Numbered from the stretch's first letter, positions 14,795-25,200 are shown. The stretch: 64,000 bases of DNA from an uncultured Salinimicrobium sp. (GCA_946887075.1 CAMPKA010000010.1:41578-105577), one strand, 5' to 3'. Notes: generated by a model not told the origin, from the sequence alone. A program made the numbers and translations.

Positions 14795-16330
14795 TTACTC
14801 TTCCTTGAGATTGATCTCGATCACGCCTCCCCTGGCTCTGGTTCCATATTTTTCCACCGCCTCGGGTCCCTTAATCACATTGATGGAGGCAATATTCGAA
14901 ACCGGAATGGATTCCACATCAAAGCCTGCTGCTTTCGGGTCTCCATCGACAACGATTAGAGGGGAAGTCTCGCCATTTGAGAAACTGACGACCTTGGTCT
15001 TTGCCGCCGTCGTGTCAGCCCTCACTATGGTTATGGCGGTTTTTCCTTGTGCCGTAACTGGTGCTGGTCTCCCTACTACAGTTATAGCCTCTCCGGATTG
15101 GGGGGCAATAGAATCCACAAAATGTATCGAAGTGGCCTCTCCCTTGCCCAGATGAATGACCTGGGAGGTGGGATGGGAGCTAAAACCCATTTGTCCCTTA
15201 TGATCCAAATAGAAGGTGAAAGGGTTGATCTTGTCGTCTCCGGACTGGACGAAGGTCACCTGGGAACCTGTACGGCTGCTTTTTGCCTTGGCTGTTATTG
15301 AGGTGATCAATCCATCATTGAAACTGACATTATCAAATTCGAGTTTTATCCCCTGGCTGGCGAAACGAGCCGACAGATCTTCCAGGTCATCTTCACTGGC
15401 TTCAGGAGTAATGGTGGCACTAATCGCCTGATCTCGGTCTTTGGACATTTCAACATTTTGATTCTGAACCTGGGCCCGGGTTTCATATTGGAAACAGAAC
15501 AGGAATGCGAGGATTAATGGTAAGATTGCACCGGCTTTCCAGAATCCGGCGCTGCTGTGAGATTTTTTGTTTAACATGATTATTCGTTTTTTGATTAATG
15601 ACTGGTAAAAATGGTTTGCAGGGACCGGCAGGGGTATTCCGACCGTTACCTGGACCAAAATTTTCTGGTACTCCCTCTTAGAAAGTTGAGGGCCGAGGGC
15701 TGCCCGGTCTGCGATGTATTCCAGGTTCTGAATCACCGCTTTTCTGTAGCTCCAGCTGATCGGGTTGAACCATAACAGGATACAGGCAAGATGGGCGATC
15801 AGGTGATCTGCAGAATGTTTTCCCTGAATATGGGCCTGTTCGTGTCGGAGGATGGCTTCCAGTTCTGTTTTGGAATGCAGATCTGGATTCAATACTACTT
15901 TCCTGAAAAAGGAGAATGGGGTGATGTCTTCCCGGAGCTCGACAATTTTGTAGGTTTCATACGTTCGGGGAGCGCCGCGCTTCATAAGGAGATGCAGGTT
16001 TCTCAGCTGCAGCAGAAATCGGATCAGAAAAAAAGCCATTCCAATTAAGTAGATCAGCGTAAGGACCTCCCAGATCCCCAGAAATTCAAGAGGCGGGGGT
16101 GGGGAAGAAACAGCATCTGCGACCGGAACAGCTGTAACCGGAGACTTGGCAACGGGTAAGGTTCGTGTCAGGCGTACCAAAGGCAACAGGAAGGAGGCAA
16201 CGATTCCCCCGGAGAGGAATATCCTGTTCAGCCCCAGCGAGGTTTCTCTGCTTAACAAGGTGGCGTAGACCAGATAAAATAAGCTGAGATAACCTGCTGC
16301 CTTTAAAAGATAGATTAGGAGTGTTTCCAT
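14795..16330 (-). CDS. BlaR1-like M56 family metallopeptidase with TonB-plug-like C-terminal tail (system 1)
   Basis: The 511-residue membrane protein has N-terminal membrane helices (about 1-110), a cytoplasmic loop and the M56 zinc motif in LRHEQAHIQGKHSADHLIAH near residue 163, followed by LLWFNPISW. A further helix (AILPLILAFLFCF, about 265-285) leads to a periplasmic region of about 220 residues. Its end (VPVSNIASINVIKGPEAVEKYG...GVIEINLKEE) resembles the plug motif of TonB-dependent receptors. BlaR1 relatives sense a periplasmic signal and trigger cleavage or release of BlaI; no penicillin-binding domain is present, so the signal is not obviously a beta-lactam. Its ATG overlaps the blaI stop by one base (TAATG), implying translational coupling. 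Confidence 0.9.
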   Translation of the reverse strand: METLLIYLLKAAGYLSLFYLVYATLLSRETSLGLNRIFLSGGIVASFLLPLVRLTRTLPVAKSPVTAVPVADAVSSPPPPLEFLGIWEVLTLIYLIGMAFFLIRFLLQLRNLHLLMKRGAPRTYETYKIVELREDITPFSFFRKVVLNPDLHSKTELEAILRHEQAHIQGKHSADHLIAHLACILLWFNPISWSYRKAVIQNLEYIADRAALGPQLSKREYQKILVQVTVGIPLPVPANHFYQSLIKKRIIMLNKKSHSSAGFWKAGAILPLILAFLFCFQYETRAQVQNQNVEMSKDRDQAISATITPEASEDDLEDLSARFASQGIKLEFDNVSFNDGLITSITAKAKSSRTGSQVTFVQSGDDKINPFTFYLDHKGQMGFSSHPTSQVIHLGKGEATSIHFVDSIAPQSGEAITVVGRPAPVTAQGKTAITIVRADTTAAKTKVVSFSNGETSPLIVVDGDPKAAGFDVESIPVSNIASINVIKGPEAVEKYGTRARGGVIEINLKEE

Positions 16331-16692
16331 TACTTTTCCTTTTGTTCGATCAGTTCCAGGATTTCCCGTAATTCTGCAGCGCTGATTTTCTCCTCCCTGG
16401 CAAAGAAGGAGACCATGTTCTTGTAGGAGCTGTCAAAAAAGCGTTTCGAGGCCGAACTCATCACCTGTTTCCTATAATCCTCCCGAGAAACAAGGGGGAA
16501 ATACTGGTGCGTTTTTCCAAATGCCTTGTGGGAGACATAACCTTTATCCTCAAGGTTTCGTACAATAGTCGAGACCGTATTATAATGCTGCTCCGCTCCA
16601 GGCATTGCTGCCATGATCTCCTTGACGAAGGCCTTGTTCAATTTCCAGAGCACAGTCAGGATTTCTTCTTCTTTCTGGGTTAGTTTTTCCAT
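16330..16692 (-). CDS. BlaI/MecI/CopY family transcriptional repressor (system 1)
   Basis: The 120-residue protein is a winged-helix repressor: LTQKEEEILTVLWKLNKAFVKEIMAAMP, then YNTVSTIVRNLEDKGYVSHKAFGKTHQYFPLV, the recognition helix and wing of the Penicillinase_R family. The C-terminal helices (about 80-120) are the dimerisation part and contain the region cleaved in BlaI relatives. It is the first gene of a two-gene operon with the M56 sensor and probably represses it through a site over its own promoter. Confidence 0.95.
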   Translation of the reverse strand: MEKLTQKEEEILTVLWKLNKAFVKEIMAAMPGAEQHYNTVSTIVRNLEDKGYVSHKAFGKTHQYFPLVSREDYRKQVMSSASKRFFDSSYKNMVSFFAREEKISAAELREILELIEQKEK

Positions 16693-16708
16693 ATTCCCTG
16701 GTTTTGTG

Positions 16709-16721
16709 TACTACAAACATA
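16709..16721 (-). promoter_or_regulatory. Promoter and half operator of blaI/M56 system 1
   Basis: On the minus strand TATGTTTG (plus-strand 16714-16721) fits the TAnnTTTG -7 box about 22 bases before the ATG. It is overlapped by one clear operator arm, TACTACA at 16709-16715, the same arm found in system 3. The opposite arm is poorly conserved here. No clear -33 TTG is seen. Confidence 0.5.
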
Positions 16722-16818
16722 ACGAAAAAAATAGTTACATAACGAGTTTTATAGTTGTTAATTTTTCATGAGGATTTTTGTGAAATTTTGATTTTTCCGC
16801 GGCACTGCCAATGTTTTA

Positions 16819-16880
16819 GGGGTATATCGCCTTTTGTCTATATATTTTTCTGAATATACCCCCCTCAAAGTAGAGGGGTG
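16819..16880. repeat. Nested inverted repeats upstream of the glnN promoter
   Basis: GGGGTATAT at 16819-16827 is the exact inverse of ATATACCCC at 16854-16862 (9 bp, 26-base spacer). Directly next to it CCCCTC (16861-16866) and GAGGGG (16873-16878) form a second dyad. Both lie just upstream of the -7 box at 16894 and could bind a regulator or fold; no T-run follows, so they are not a simple terminator. Confidence 0.5.
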
Positions 16881-16893
16881 TACCAAAAAATTT

Positions 16894-16901
16894 TATATTT
16901 G
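16894..16901 (+). promoter_or_regulatory. -7 box of the glnN promoter
   Basis: TATATTTG is an exact TAnnTTTG element 29 bases before the glnN ATG at 16931, giving a leader of roughly 20-25 bases. No matching -33 TTTG is visible; the inverted repeats occupy that position, suggesting a regulated promoter. Confidence 0.6.
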
Positions 16902-16930
16902 CCTCCAGGTTAAACTAAAAAATATCTTCT

Positions 16931-19117
16931 ATGGCAGTATTAAGATTTCAGGCGTTGAGAGAAACTTTAAACCGAAAACCCCTGGAGGTCCACGAAACCG
17001 AACGCAGGTCAGATATGTTCGGCCGAAATGTTTTCACCGAAGGAGTAATGAGGCAATTCCTGACCAAGGAAGCCTACCAGAGCGTCAAGGAAGCCAATGC
17101 CACCGGTAAAAAAATCGATCGAACGATCGCCGACCACATCTCAACAGGCATGAAGGAATGGGCAATCTCCAAGGGTGCTACTCACTATACCCATTGGTTT
17201 CAGCCACTCACAGGAACCACTGCCGAAAAACACGATGCCTTTTTTGAAACCATCGGGGATGGTCTTGCCATAGAAAAATTCGGGGGAGGACAGCTCGTAC
17301 AGCAAGAACCCGATGCCTCAAGCTTTCCTCACGGAGGAATCCGTAACACCTTTGAAGCCCGTGGCTATACCGCATGGGATCCCACCTCTCCGGCCTTCAT
17401 TTATGGAACAACATTATGTATCCCAAGCGTGTTTGTGTCCTACACTGGCGATGCCCTGGATTTCAAGACTCCCCTGCTGCGGGCACTTCAGGCAGTGGAT
17501 CAGGCTGCCACAGACGTTGCCCGTTATTTTGATAAAAACGTGGGCAAGGTTCAGGCAACCCTGGGATGGGAGCAGGAGTATTTCCTGATTGATTCCGCGC
17601 TTGCCAAGTCCCGGCCGGATATTCAGTTGGCCGGACGGACGCTGCTGGGCCATTCTCCTGCAAAGGGACAACAGCTGGATGATCATTATTTCGGTGCCAT
17701 TCCTTCCAGGGTACTTTCCTATATGCGGGACCTGGAAAAAGAATGTATGCTGCTGGGAGTCCCGGTGAAGACCCGACACAATGAGGTTGCTCCCAATCAG
17801 TTCGAACTCGCTCCGATCTTTGAGGAAGCCAATCTGGCTGTGGACCACAACTCCCTGCTGATGGATGTCATGCACCGGGTCGCGGAGCGGCACAACTTCG
17901 TGGTATTGTTCCATGAGAAGCCTTTCGCAGGCATCAACGGAAGCGGTAAGCACAATAACTGGTCCCTGAGCACCGATACCGGTGTTAACCTGTTGAGCCC
18001 AGGTTCCACACCGACCAAGAACCTGCAGTTCCTTACTTTCTTTATCAATACGATAAAGGCGGTACACGATTATGAGGAATTGCTTCGGGCCACCATCGCC
18101 AGTGCTTCAAATGATTACCGCCTCGGAGCCAACGAGGCCCCTCCGGCGATTATCTCGACCTTTATCGGAAGCCAACTAACCGAGGTCCTCGACGAACTAG
18201 AGAAGGTTACGGATGGGAAACTTTCCCCTCAGGAGAAGACGGAACTGAAGCTGAATGTAGTGGGAAAAATCCCGGAAATTCTCCTGGACAACACCGACAG
18301 GAACCGGACCTCCTCTTTTGCCTTTACCGGAAACAAGTTCGAATTTAGGGCAGTAGGATCCACAGCCAACTGCGCCCAGCCCATGACCGTGCTGAACACC
18401 ATTGTAGCCAAGCAGCTCAGGGAGTTTAAAAAACAGGTAGACGGGTTGATCAAAGGGAAAAAGATGAAGAAGGATGATGCGATATTCAATGTGCTTCGGG
18501 AGTATATCAAGAAGTCCAGGAATGTGAGGTTCGAAGGAGATGGTTATTCCGAAGCCTGGGAAAAGGAGGCAGAGCGCCGGGGGTTGAGCAACAACAGGAA
18601 TACCCCTCAGGCCTTAAAAGCCCTGATTTCAAAAAAGACCACTACGCTGTTCAAGGAGCTCGGAGTGATGAATCAGGTAGAAATGGAGGCCAGGCATGAG
18701 ATCGAACTTGAGGAATATATCATGCGCCTGCAGATCGAAAGCAGAATCCTGGGAGACATCGCCCGCAATCACGTAATCCCAACGGCCATTAAATACCAGA
18801 ATGTCCTGATCAAGAATGTCAGGGGAATCAAGGAAATCTTTGGAGGAGATTTTCAGAAACACGCTGGGGAACAGCTGCAGATCATCGAAGAGATCTCGGG
18901 TCATCTTGAGAAGATCAATTCGGGAATTACAGAAATGATAGAGGCCAGAAAAAAAGCCAATGTCATCGAGGATGCGGAGGAAAAGGCCTTTGCCTATTGC
19001 GACCAGGTCAAGCCTTTCTTCGATACTATCAGGTATCACTGTGATAAACTCGAACTCCTCGTCGACGATGAGGTTTGGCCGCTGACCAAATACAGGGAGC
19101 TGCTCTTCACAAGATAA
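16931..19117 (+). CDS. glnN: Type III glutamine synthetase (GSIII)
   Basis: The 728-residue product is the long GSIII form typical of Bacteroidota and cyanobacteria. It starts FQALRETLNRKPLEV and has the GSIII N-domain (KGATHYTHWFQPLTGTTAEKHDAF), the catalytic part including EQEYFLIDSALAKSRPD and KTRHNEVAPNQFELAPIFEEAN, the ATP/glutamate region HEKPFAGINGSGKHNNWSLST, and the C-terminal GSIII helical domain. It condenses glutamate and ammonia with ATP in the cytoplasm. It is monocistronic, with its own promoter and a strong terminator. The dyads upstream suggest nitrogen-dependent regulation (inference). Confidence 0.97.
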   Translation: MAVLRFQALRETLNRKPLEVHETERRSDMFGRNVFTEGVMRQFLTKEAYQSVKEANATGKKIDRTIADHISTGMKEWAISKGATHYTHWFQPLTGTTAEKHDAFFETIGDGLAIEKFGGGQLVQQEPDASSFPHGGIRNTFEARGYTAWDPTSPAFIYGTTLCIPSVFVSYTGDALDFKTPLLRALQAVDQAATDVARYFDKNVGKVQATLGWEQEYFLIDSALAKSRPDIQLAGRTLLGHSPAKGQQLDDHYFGAIPSRVLSYMRDLEKECMLLGVPVKTRHNEVAPNQFELAPIFEEANLAVDHNSLLMDVMHRVAERHNFVVLFHEKPFAGINGSGKHNNWSLSTDTGVNLLSPGSTPTKNLQFLTFFINTIKAVHDYEELLRATIASASNDYRLGANEAPPAIISTFIGSQLTEVLDELEKVTDGKLSPQEKTELKLNVVGKIPEILLDNTDRNRTSSFAFTGNKFEFRAVGSTANCAQPMTVLNTIVAKQLREFKKQVDGLIKGKKMKKDDAIFNVLREYIKKSRNVRFEGDGYSEAWEKEAERRGLSNNRNTPQALKALISKKTTTLFKELGVMNQVEMEARHEIELEEYIMRLQIESRILGDIARNHVIPTAIKYQNVLIKNVRGIKEIFGGDFQKHAGEQLQIIEEISGHLEKINSGITEMIEARKKANVIEDAEEKAFAYCDQVKPFFDTIRYHCDKLELLVDDEVWPLTKYRELLFTR

Positions 19118-19129
19118 CATTCCATACAG

Positions 19130-19163
19130 AACCACACCCCACCAGGTGTGGTTTCTTTTTTTT
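19130..19163 (+). terminator. Rho-independent terminator of glnN
   Basis: A perfect 9-bp stem (AACCACACC at 19130-19138, GGTGTGGTT at 19145-19153) with a six-base loop is followed by TC and eight T residues, 13 bases after the glnN stop. Confidence 0.92.
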
Positions 19164-19206
19164 GACCGTTGCCGTTTGCATATCTTTACGGCACAATTTG
19201 AACTTG

Positions 19207-20385
19207 ATGAATCAGGAAACCAGCAAGCGTTATTCCGGAAGGGGAGTTTCTGCAGGGAAAGAGGATGTCCACAACGCCATAAAGAAGGTGGATAAAGGAT
19301 TATTTCCCAAAGCCTTTTGTAAAATCGTACCCGATCACCTTTCGGGGGATGATCAGTACTGCATTGTCATGCACGCTGATGGGGCAGGGACCAAATCTTC
19401 CCTCGCCTATATGTATTGGAAGGAAACCCGGGATCTTTCCGTATGGAAAGGTATTGCCCAGGACGCGCTGATCATGAATATCGACGATCTGCTCTGTGTA
19501 GGCGCAGTTGATCATATTATGCTGTCTTCCACCATTGGCCGCAATAAAAATCTGATTCCGGGAGAGGTCTTGTCGGCAATCATCAACGGCACAGAGGACT
19601 TGCTCAGGGACCTGGCCCTTTACGGGGTGAACATCCATTCAACCGGCGGAGAGACAGCGGATGTGGGAGATCTGGTCAGGACAATTATAGTGGACTCCAC
19701 AGTCACGGCCAGAATGAAACGCAGCGAAGTGATCGACAACGCGCGGATCAGACCCGGGAATGTGATCGTAGGCCTTGCTTCCTTTGGGCAGGCCCAGTAT
19801 GAGGAACAGTACAACGGAGGGATGGGCAGTAATGGTCTAACCTCGGCCAGGCATGATGTTTTCGGAAAATATCTCGCGGATAAATATCCGGAAAGTTATG
19901 ACAGCGGCATTCCCGATGATCTCGTATACGGCGGTTCTCTCAAGTTGACTGACCCTGTTGAGGGATCGCCTCTTGATGCTGGAAAATTGGTGCTTTCCCC
20001 AACGCGAACCTATGCTCCTGTCATTAAACAGATCCTTGAAAGATATCGCTCCGAAATCTGCGGGATGATCCACTGCAGTGGAGGCGGGCAAACCAAAGTG
20101 CTTCATTTCGTCGAGAGCCTCCACGTGATCAAGGATAACCTTTTTGAGATCCCCCCGCTTTTCAGGCTGATCCAGGACCAAAGCCAGACCGATTGGAAAG
20201 AGATGTACCAGGTCTTTAATATGGGGCACCGTATGGAGTTGTACGTCGATCCCGGGATTGCTCCGGAAGTCATGGCCATTTCAGAATCCCTGGGAGTACA
20301 GGCCAGGATCATCGGCAGGGTAGAGGCTGCTTCAGAGAAAAAGCTCACCATTAAGAGCCCCATGGGGGAATTCCAGTATTGGTAA
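19207..20385 (+). CDS. purM: Phosphoribosylformylglycinamidine cyclo-ligase (AIR synthetase)
   Basis: The frame is open from 19075, inside glnN, but the ATG at 19207 follows the glnN terminator and gives a 392-residue product with a normal N-terminus (KRYSGRGVSAGKEDVHNAIKK). PurM features: IVMHADGAGTKSSLAYMYW, GIAQDALIMNIDDLLCVGA, GVNIHSTGGETADVGDLVR and the C-terminal GMIHCSGGGQTKVLHF and NMGHRMELYV. The enzyme closes the imidazole ring, converting FGAM to AIR with ATP. Length and domain structure match the divergent bacteroidotan PurM. A weak -7-like TATCTTTA lies about 25 bases before the ATG. Confidence 0.95.
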   Translation: MNQETSKRYSGRGVSAGKEDVHNAIKKVDKGLFPKAFCKIVPDHLSGDDQYCIVMHADGAGTKSSLAYMYWKETRDLSVWKGIAQDALIMNIDDLLCVGAVDHIMLSSTIGRNKNLIPGEVLSAIINGTEDLLRDLALYGVNIHSTGGETADVGDLVRTIIVDSTVTARMKRSEVIDNARIRPGNVIVGLASFGQAQYEEQYNGGMGSNGLTSARHDVFGKYLADKYPESYDSGIPDDLVYGGSLKLTDPVEGSPLDAGKLVLSPTRTYAPVIKQILERYRSEICGMIHCSGGGQTKVLHFVESLHVIKDNLFEIPPLFRLIQDQSQTDWKEMYQVFNMGHRMELYVDPGIAPEVMAISESLGVQARIIGRVEAASEKKLTIKSPMGEFQYW

Positions 20386-20408
20386 CCGCCTCTTTCCGCT
20401 AATTCGGC

Positions 20409-22187
20409 TCAGGAATCTGACTTTTTTCGAATACTTGAACCTTCCGGGGGATACGGAATGGTATCGCTGAGCTCTTCGATTTTCTGTTGATCGAACTGAG
20501 GCAGCGGCATCTCTCCTTTCTCGCGCCATTGCCTGACCTTCTGCTCGGCTTCTTTCGACTTTTGGCTTTCGAGTCCCTGATCTTTCGCAAAATAAAGGGT
20601 CTGAGAAGGAAAAGCAAATCCGGTCCCGCTCTCTGCGACCTTGTCCATCATCCTTAAGAGCAGGTCCTCCTGGACTTCCAGGAATTCGTCGTAGGTCAGC
20701 ACCGTAATATAGGAGAATACCTCCAGGTTAAGAGAATCAGCACCCAAAGAGATAAACCGGACTCTGGCCGAAGCATTTTCCACCTTGGGGTGCGCGTAAA
20801 GGATCGCACGGAGTTCGACCAGAAGAAACCTGAGTTGGTCGGGGGTTGTTTCGTACCGGAGACCCAGTACCGGATGGAACCAGAAGCGATCCCGGTGCGC
20901 ATAGTTTTCAATGCTTTTGGCAGAAAATTCTCCGTTGGGAATAGTGATCAGGGTCCGGTCAAGGGTCCGAATTCGAGTGGAGCGCATCCCGATCTGTTCC
21001 ACAGTTCCTACCGTGTCGCCCACCTTGCAGAAGTCTCCCACCCTGACGGGCTGATCGGTCACAAGCGTTACGCTGCCCACGAAGTTCTCTACAGTCTTCT
21101 GTGCCCCCAGTGCCAGGGCGATACCACCGATTCCGAGGGCAGCTAGCCCTGCGGTTACATTGACTCCAAAGGCCCCAAGAATAGCGATGACACCGAAGAC
21201 TATGATCGCCACTTTGGCGGCCCTTTTGAGGAACAGGATGATCGAGACCCAGGAGATATGGCCCCTGAGGCTCATCCTTTTTTTGCTGAAGTCACTCACA
21301 AAATCGGTCAGCCTCCATAAAAGGATCAGCAGGGCGACCAAGCCCATGATCAGCGTAATTCCACTGAATTTCTGACGGACTATTATAGATATTCCGACTT
21401 CCTGGGAGATCATGACGAACAGCCAGACAGCGAGATAGATGATCACGGGTAAGGCAAAAGCTTTCATCACCCCATGTATGGGTTCTTCCCCTGCCCTTTT
21501 CCAAATCCTCGGTGTCAGGTGAAGGATCAGCCGGATCAGGGACCAGGACAGAAGGTAGGCGAGAAGAATGAACAACAGCATCGCGAGCCATTCTCCTACC
21601 GGGACCCCTCCCCAGGTTCGGTCTTGCAGGAACTCCGGAAGCATCTGGTCGATAAGGACGGAATGGTCCGCCATTGCACCGAACTTCTCAATGTTGTTAA
21701 CGGTCTCCGATGAAAACATCCAGATGGGGTACCCGTTCTCATCCATTTTCCTTTTTAATAGAAGTGGATAGGATTCCCCGCCAGCCTGGAAGGATCCCAC
21801 TCGGTCCACTCCGGTAGGGAGCTGGTCGTCCGTTCTGCCGGTTGTATCATCACTGATAAAGGAGTAGGGGAGGAATTCTCCGTTGTGGTCCATCAGGGAT
21901 TGCAGCAACAGGGCTATCTGCTCCCCATCAGTTCCCTCTGTTAAAGAGAAGTATTCTCCTGCGAAAAGATAACGTTCTTCTGCGACAGCATCGATAAATC
22001 CTGCAACTGTCCCTCGCGGTGTCCTTCTCCCGAGTCGGTCTTCAGGGATTTCCTCTTCAGCAGGCGGATCTTCCTGGGTATCGGGAAATACCTGACCAAA
22101 GGATTGGAAGGGGGCAATGGCTCCAATAAAAAACAGGAAAAAGAGGACCTGGAATGGGGCTTTAAATGGCGAACCTGATGCTGTCAT
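20409..22187 (-). CDS. MscS family mechanosensitive ion channel with periplasmic N-terminal extension
   Basis: The 592-residue product has a signal-like N-terminus (FQVLFFLFFIGAIAPFQSFG), a soluble extension of about 170 residues, then several membrane helices (about 200-340). The channel-lining helix and beta domain are clear: GVNVTAGLAALGIGGIALALGAQKTVENF, then VRVGDFCKVGDTVGTVEQIGMRSTRIRTLD and LITIPNGEFS. The C-terminus is charged and probably cytoplasmic. The channel opens under membrane tension on osmotic downshock. It follows the RND efflux operon by 82 bases on the same strand and is convergent with purM (23 bases apart). Confidence 0.93.
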   Translation of the reverse strand: MTASGSPFKAPFQVLFFLFFIGAIAPFQSFGQVFPDTQEDPPAEEEIPEDRLGRRTPRGTVAGFIDAVAEERYLFAGEYFSLTEGTDGEQIALLLQSLMDHNGEFLPYSFISDDTTGRTDDQLPTGVDRVGSFQAGGESYPLLLKRKMDENGYPIWMFSSETVNNIEKFGAMADHSVLIDQMLPEFLQDRTWGGVPVGEWLAMLLFILLAYLLSWSLIRLILHLTPRIWKRAGEEPIHGVMKAFALPVIIYLAVWLFVMISQEVGISIIVRQKFSGITLIMGLVALLILLWRLTDFVSDFSKKRMSLRGHISWVSIILFLKRAAKVAIIVFGVIAILGAFGVNVTAGLAALGIGGIALALGAQKTVENFVGSVTLVTDQPVRVGDFCKVGDTVGTVEQIGMRSTRIRTLDRTLITIPNGEFSAKSIENYAHRDRFWFHPVLGLRYETTPDQLRFLLVELRAILYAHPKVENASARVRFISLGADSLNLEVFSYITVLTYDEFLEVQEDLLLRMMDKVAESGTGFAFPSQTLYFAKDQGLESQKSKEAEQKVRQWREKGEMPLPQFDQQKIEELSDTIPYPPEGSSIRKKSDS

Positions 22188-22269
22188 AGGACCAAGATAC
22201 GGGTTTTCGGATTTTTATGAAACTGGAGCATCTCTTTCCTGGCCGATCCAAGGCCAAGGAATCTATTGA

Positions 22270-25200
22270 TCAGCCCGCCTTTGAAATTCCGATTTTCCAG
22301 GGCTTCCTTCTCAACTGGGTTTTCACATCTTCGGCGGCCAAAAACAGACAGGGTACGATGACCAGGATAATGGCCGTGGCAAAAACAATTCCGAACCCTA
22401 GAGAGATCGCCATGGGAATCAAGTAGTAGGCCTGACTAGAGGTTTCGAGGATAATCGGGGCCAGCCCGCCGAAGGTGGTCAGTGTTGTCAATGCGATCGG
22501 TCGGAACCGGCGCAAACCAGCTTCATGAATTGCCTCATAAGGGGATAGCGTCGCCCTTCTTTTGTTGGCGTAGTCGATCATGATCAGGGAATCATTGACC
22601 ACAACCCCGGCCAGCGCGATCACCCCCATAAGGCTTACCAGGGAGAGGTCGTAACCCAGGAGGATATGACCAATGACAGCCCCAACGATACCAAAAGGAA
22701 TGGCGGCCATTACGATGAGGGGCTGATCGTAACTGTTGAACGCCAGTGCCAGCAGAACGTAAATGATCAGCATAGCCATCAGGAAACCTCCTGAGAGCGT
22801 GGAGGTGGATTCTCTCATATCCGCCTGGCTTCCTTCAAAGGTCCAGGTAATTCCAGGAAAATCAGCCCGTAGCTGAGGAAGGACCTCCCCCTTCACCGAA
22901 GCCAGCACCTGGGAGACCCGATTGGCAGGTTCCACATCCATACCTACATTGACTACCCGTCTGCCATCCCGCCTGTTGATATTCGTGAAAGCCTCCCGCT
23001 GCTCTACCCGGACCACATCCATCAGAGGGACTTCCACACCATCGGAAGTCCTGATCAGGAAACGCTCCAGATTCTGAAGATCCCGCCGTTCCTCCAGGGG
23101 CAGTTTCACCCGTACTTCGATTTCATTGATGGAACGCATCTGACGCATGGCCAGAGCTCCGTAAAAGGCATCCCGCACCTGTTGGCCGATCTCATTGGAG
23201 GTGAGTCCGAGATTGCGCCCTTGTGGAAGGAGCTTGAAATCGTATTGCAGTTTTCCCCTGTTGTAGTTGTCATTGATATCCCTGGTGTTCTCGAAGAGAG
23301 CCATGCGCTCGGAAAAGGCTGCACTGGCCTTTTCGAGTACCTCGATATCGGAATGGCTTAGGTCAATACTGATATCCTGCTGGTATCCTCCAGGTCCTCT
23401 TTCAGCTTCAAAGCTGATCTGATCGATCCCCTCCAGATCTCCGATGTTCTCTCTCCAGAGTTCTATAAGTTCCCGGGCGCGCATTTCCCGCTCGTCGGGT
23501 GGCTTCATCACGATTTCGACATCTATGAAGTTCTGCCCCCGGACGTTGGTCTTGATCCCTTCGGCTACCCTGAAGAGATCATGCTTGTTGAACATGTCAT
23601 AAGTAGAACGGGTGATCTCTTCCGCAACCCTGGCGGCCTGTAGGGGTGTGGTCCCCACTGGAAGCCTGACCCCGGCTTCGATTTCCTCGGCAGCCACCTC
23701 CGGCATCATGATCATTCCCATGTGATCACTGTAGGCATATCCCGCTACCAGGATAAGGAGACATACGGCTGCGGTGAGGGTGATATATCGAAAGCGCAGG
23801 CAGAGGTCCAGCAGCCGTCGGTAATGATGATCCACAAATGAATCGAAAGCCCGGGCAAAGCGCTGTTGCCCTTTTTCAAGGCGGCGCATAAGGCCTTTAG
23901 GTTTTTTGCGGGACAGATGTCCCAGATGGGCTGGAAGAATAAACAAGGCTTCCAGGAGAGAGACAGCAAGAATGACTATGACTACCACCGGAAGAGGCCA
24001 CCAGAATTTTCCTGTCTCACCCGGCATAAACAGGAGGGGTACAAAGGCGATAATGGTAGTCAGGATGCTGAACACCACAGGCATAGAGACATCCCTGGTA
24101 CCGGCTATGGCAGCTTCCATCACTCCCATTCCTTTCTGGCGGTATTCGAACACATTCTCCCCGACTACTATGGCGTCGTCCACCACAATCCCCAGCACGA
24201 TCAGAAATCCGAACATGGAAATCATATTGATGCTGACTCCGACCAGGGGGAGAAAGATGATCCCTCCGATGAAGGAGATCGCCATGCCAACCATCACCCA
24301 GAAGGCCAACCGGTATTCCAGAAAAAGGGTCAGGATGACCAGAACGATAAGGATCGCAAGAATTCCGTTTTCCGTCAGCAGGGAGAGTCGCTCCCGGTAG
24401 TCCTCTGCGCGGTTACTGTCAATCCTGGAATGAACTCCTGGCGGAAGTTGAAAATCCCCGAGTACTTTTTTTACCTGCTGTTCGATTTCCAGGGGACTCT
24501 GTTCTCCCACCCGGAAGATCTGAAGACTGACCGCAGGCATTCTGTTGAACTGTCCGTGGAACCCGACTTCTTCAAACCCGTCTCTGATCTCGGCGATGTC
24601 TCCGAGGCTGACCCTTGAACCTGATGAGGAGGATAATACAGTGATGTCTGCAAATTCCCTTGCCCATTGCTTGCGCTCCTTCATTCGGAGCAGGATTTCC
24701 CCACCGGTGGTTTCAACTGCGCCTGCAGGAACATCTTCACTGGAACTGGAAATAAGATCTGCTACTTCTCCCAGGGTGAGGTCGTATTTCCTGAGGTTGT
24801 GACTGGGAATTTCGACATGCGTGACATAATCAGGTACATTACCCAATTCTACCTGGGTAATCTGGGGATTGCTCAACAGGATCGTTCTCAGGCGTTCGGC
24901 CAGTTGTCTCAGGTCCCAGATGTCTACATTACCGTACAGGCTAACCTCCATAACGTCTTGCTGGCGGTCCTGAAGACTCACCTGGGGCTGCTCGATATCA
25001 TCAGGGAAGGTCCTGATCCGGCTGACTGCCTGGTCGATCTCCTGGTAAACCTTCATTCTGTTGGAGCCGGCCAGAAGTTCTATTGAGATCTCTCCTGAGC
25101 CTTCATTGGCTGTAGAGACGATTTCCTTTATCCCCTGGATTCCCCGGATCGCCTCTTCAACCGGAAGCAGAATCCCTTGCTCCACCTCTTCCGGAGCGGC

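Noticed and set aside
14795..16692. System 1 as a beta-lactam resistance operon
   Set aside because: Neither this sensor nor the other two has a penicillin-binding domain and no beta-lactamase gene is adjacent; the BlaI/M56 names reflect homology only.
19075..19206. Earlier start for purM inside glnN
   Set aside because: The extra 44 codons would include the glnN stop region and its terminator; the ATG at 19207 gives the normal N-terminus.
23866..24618. Plus-strand frame of 250 codons inside the RND permease gene
   Set aside because: Antisense to the permease; His/Asp/Gln-rich translation with no recognisable fold.
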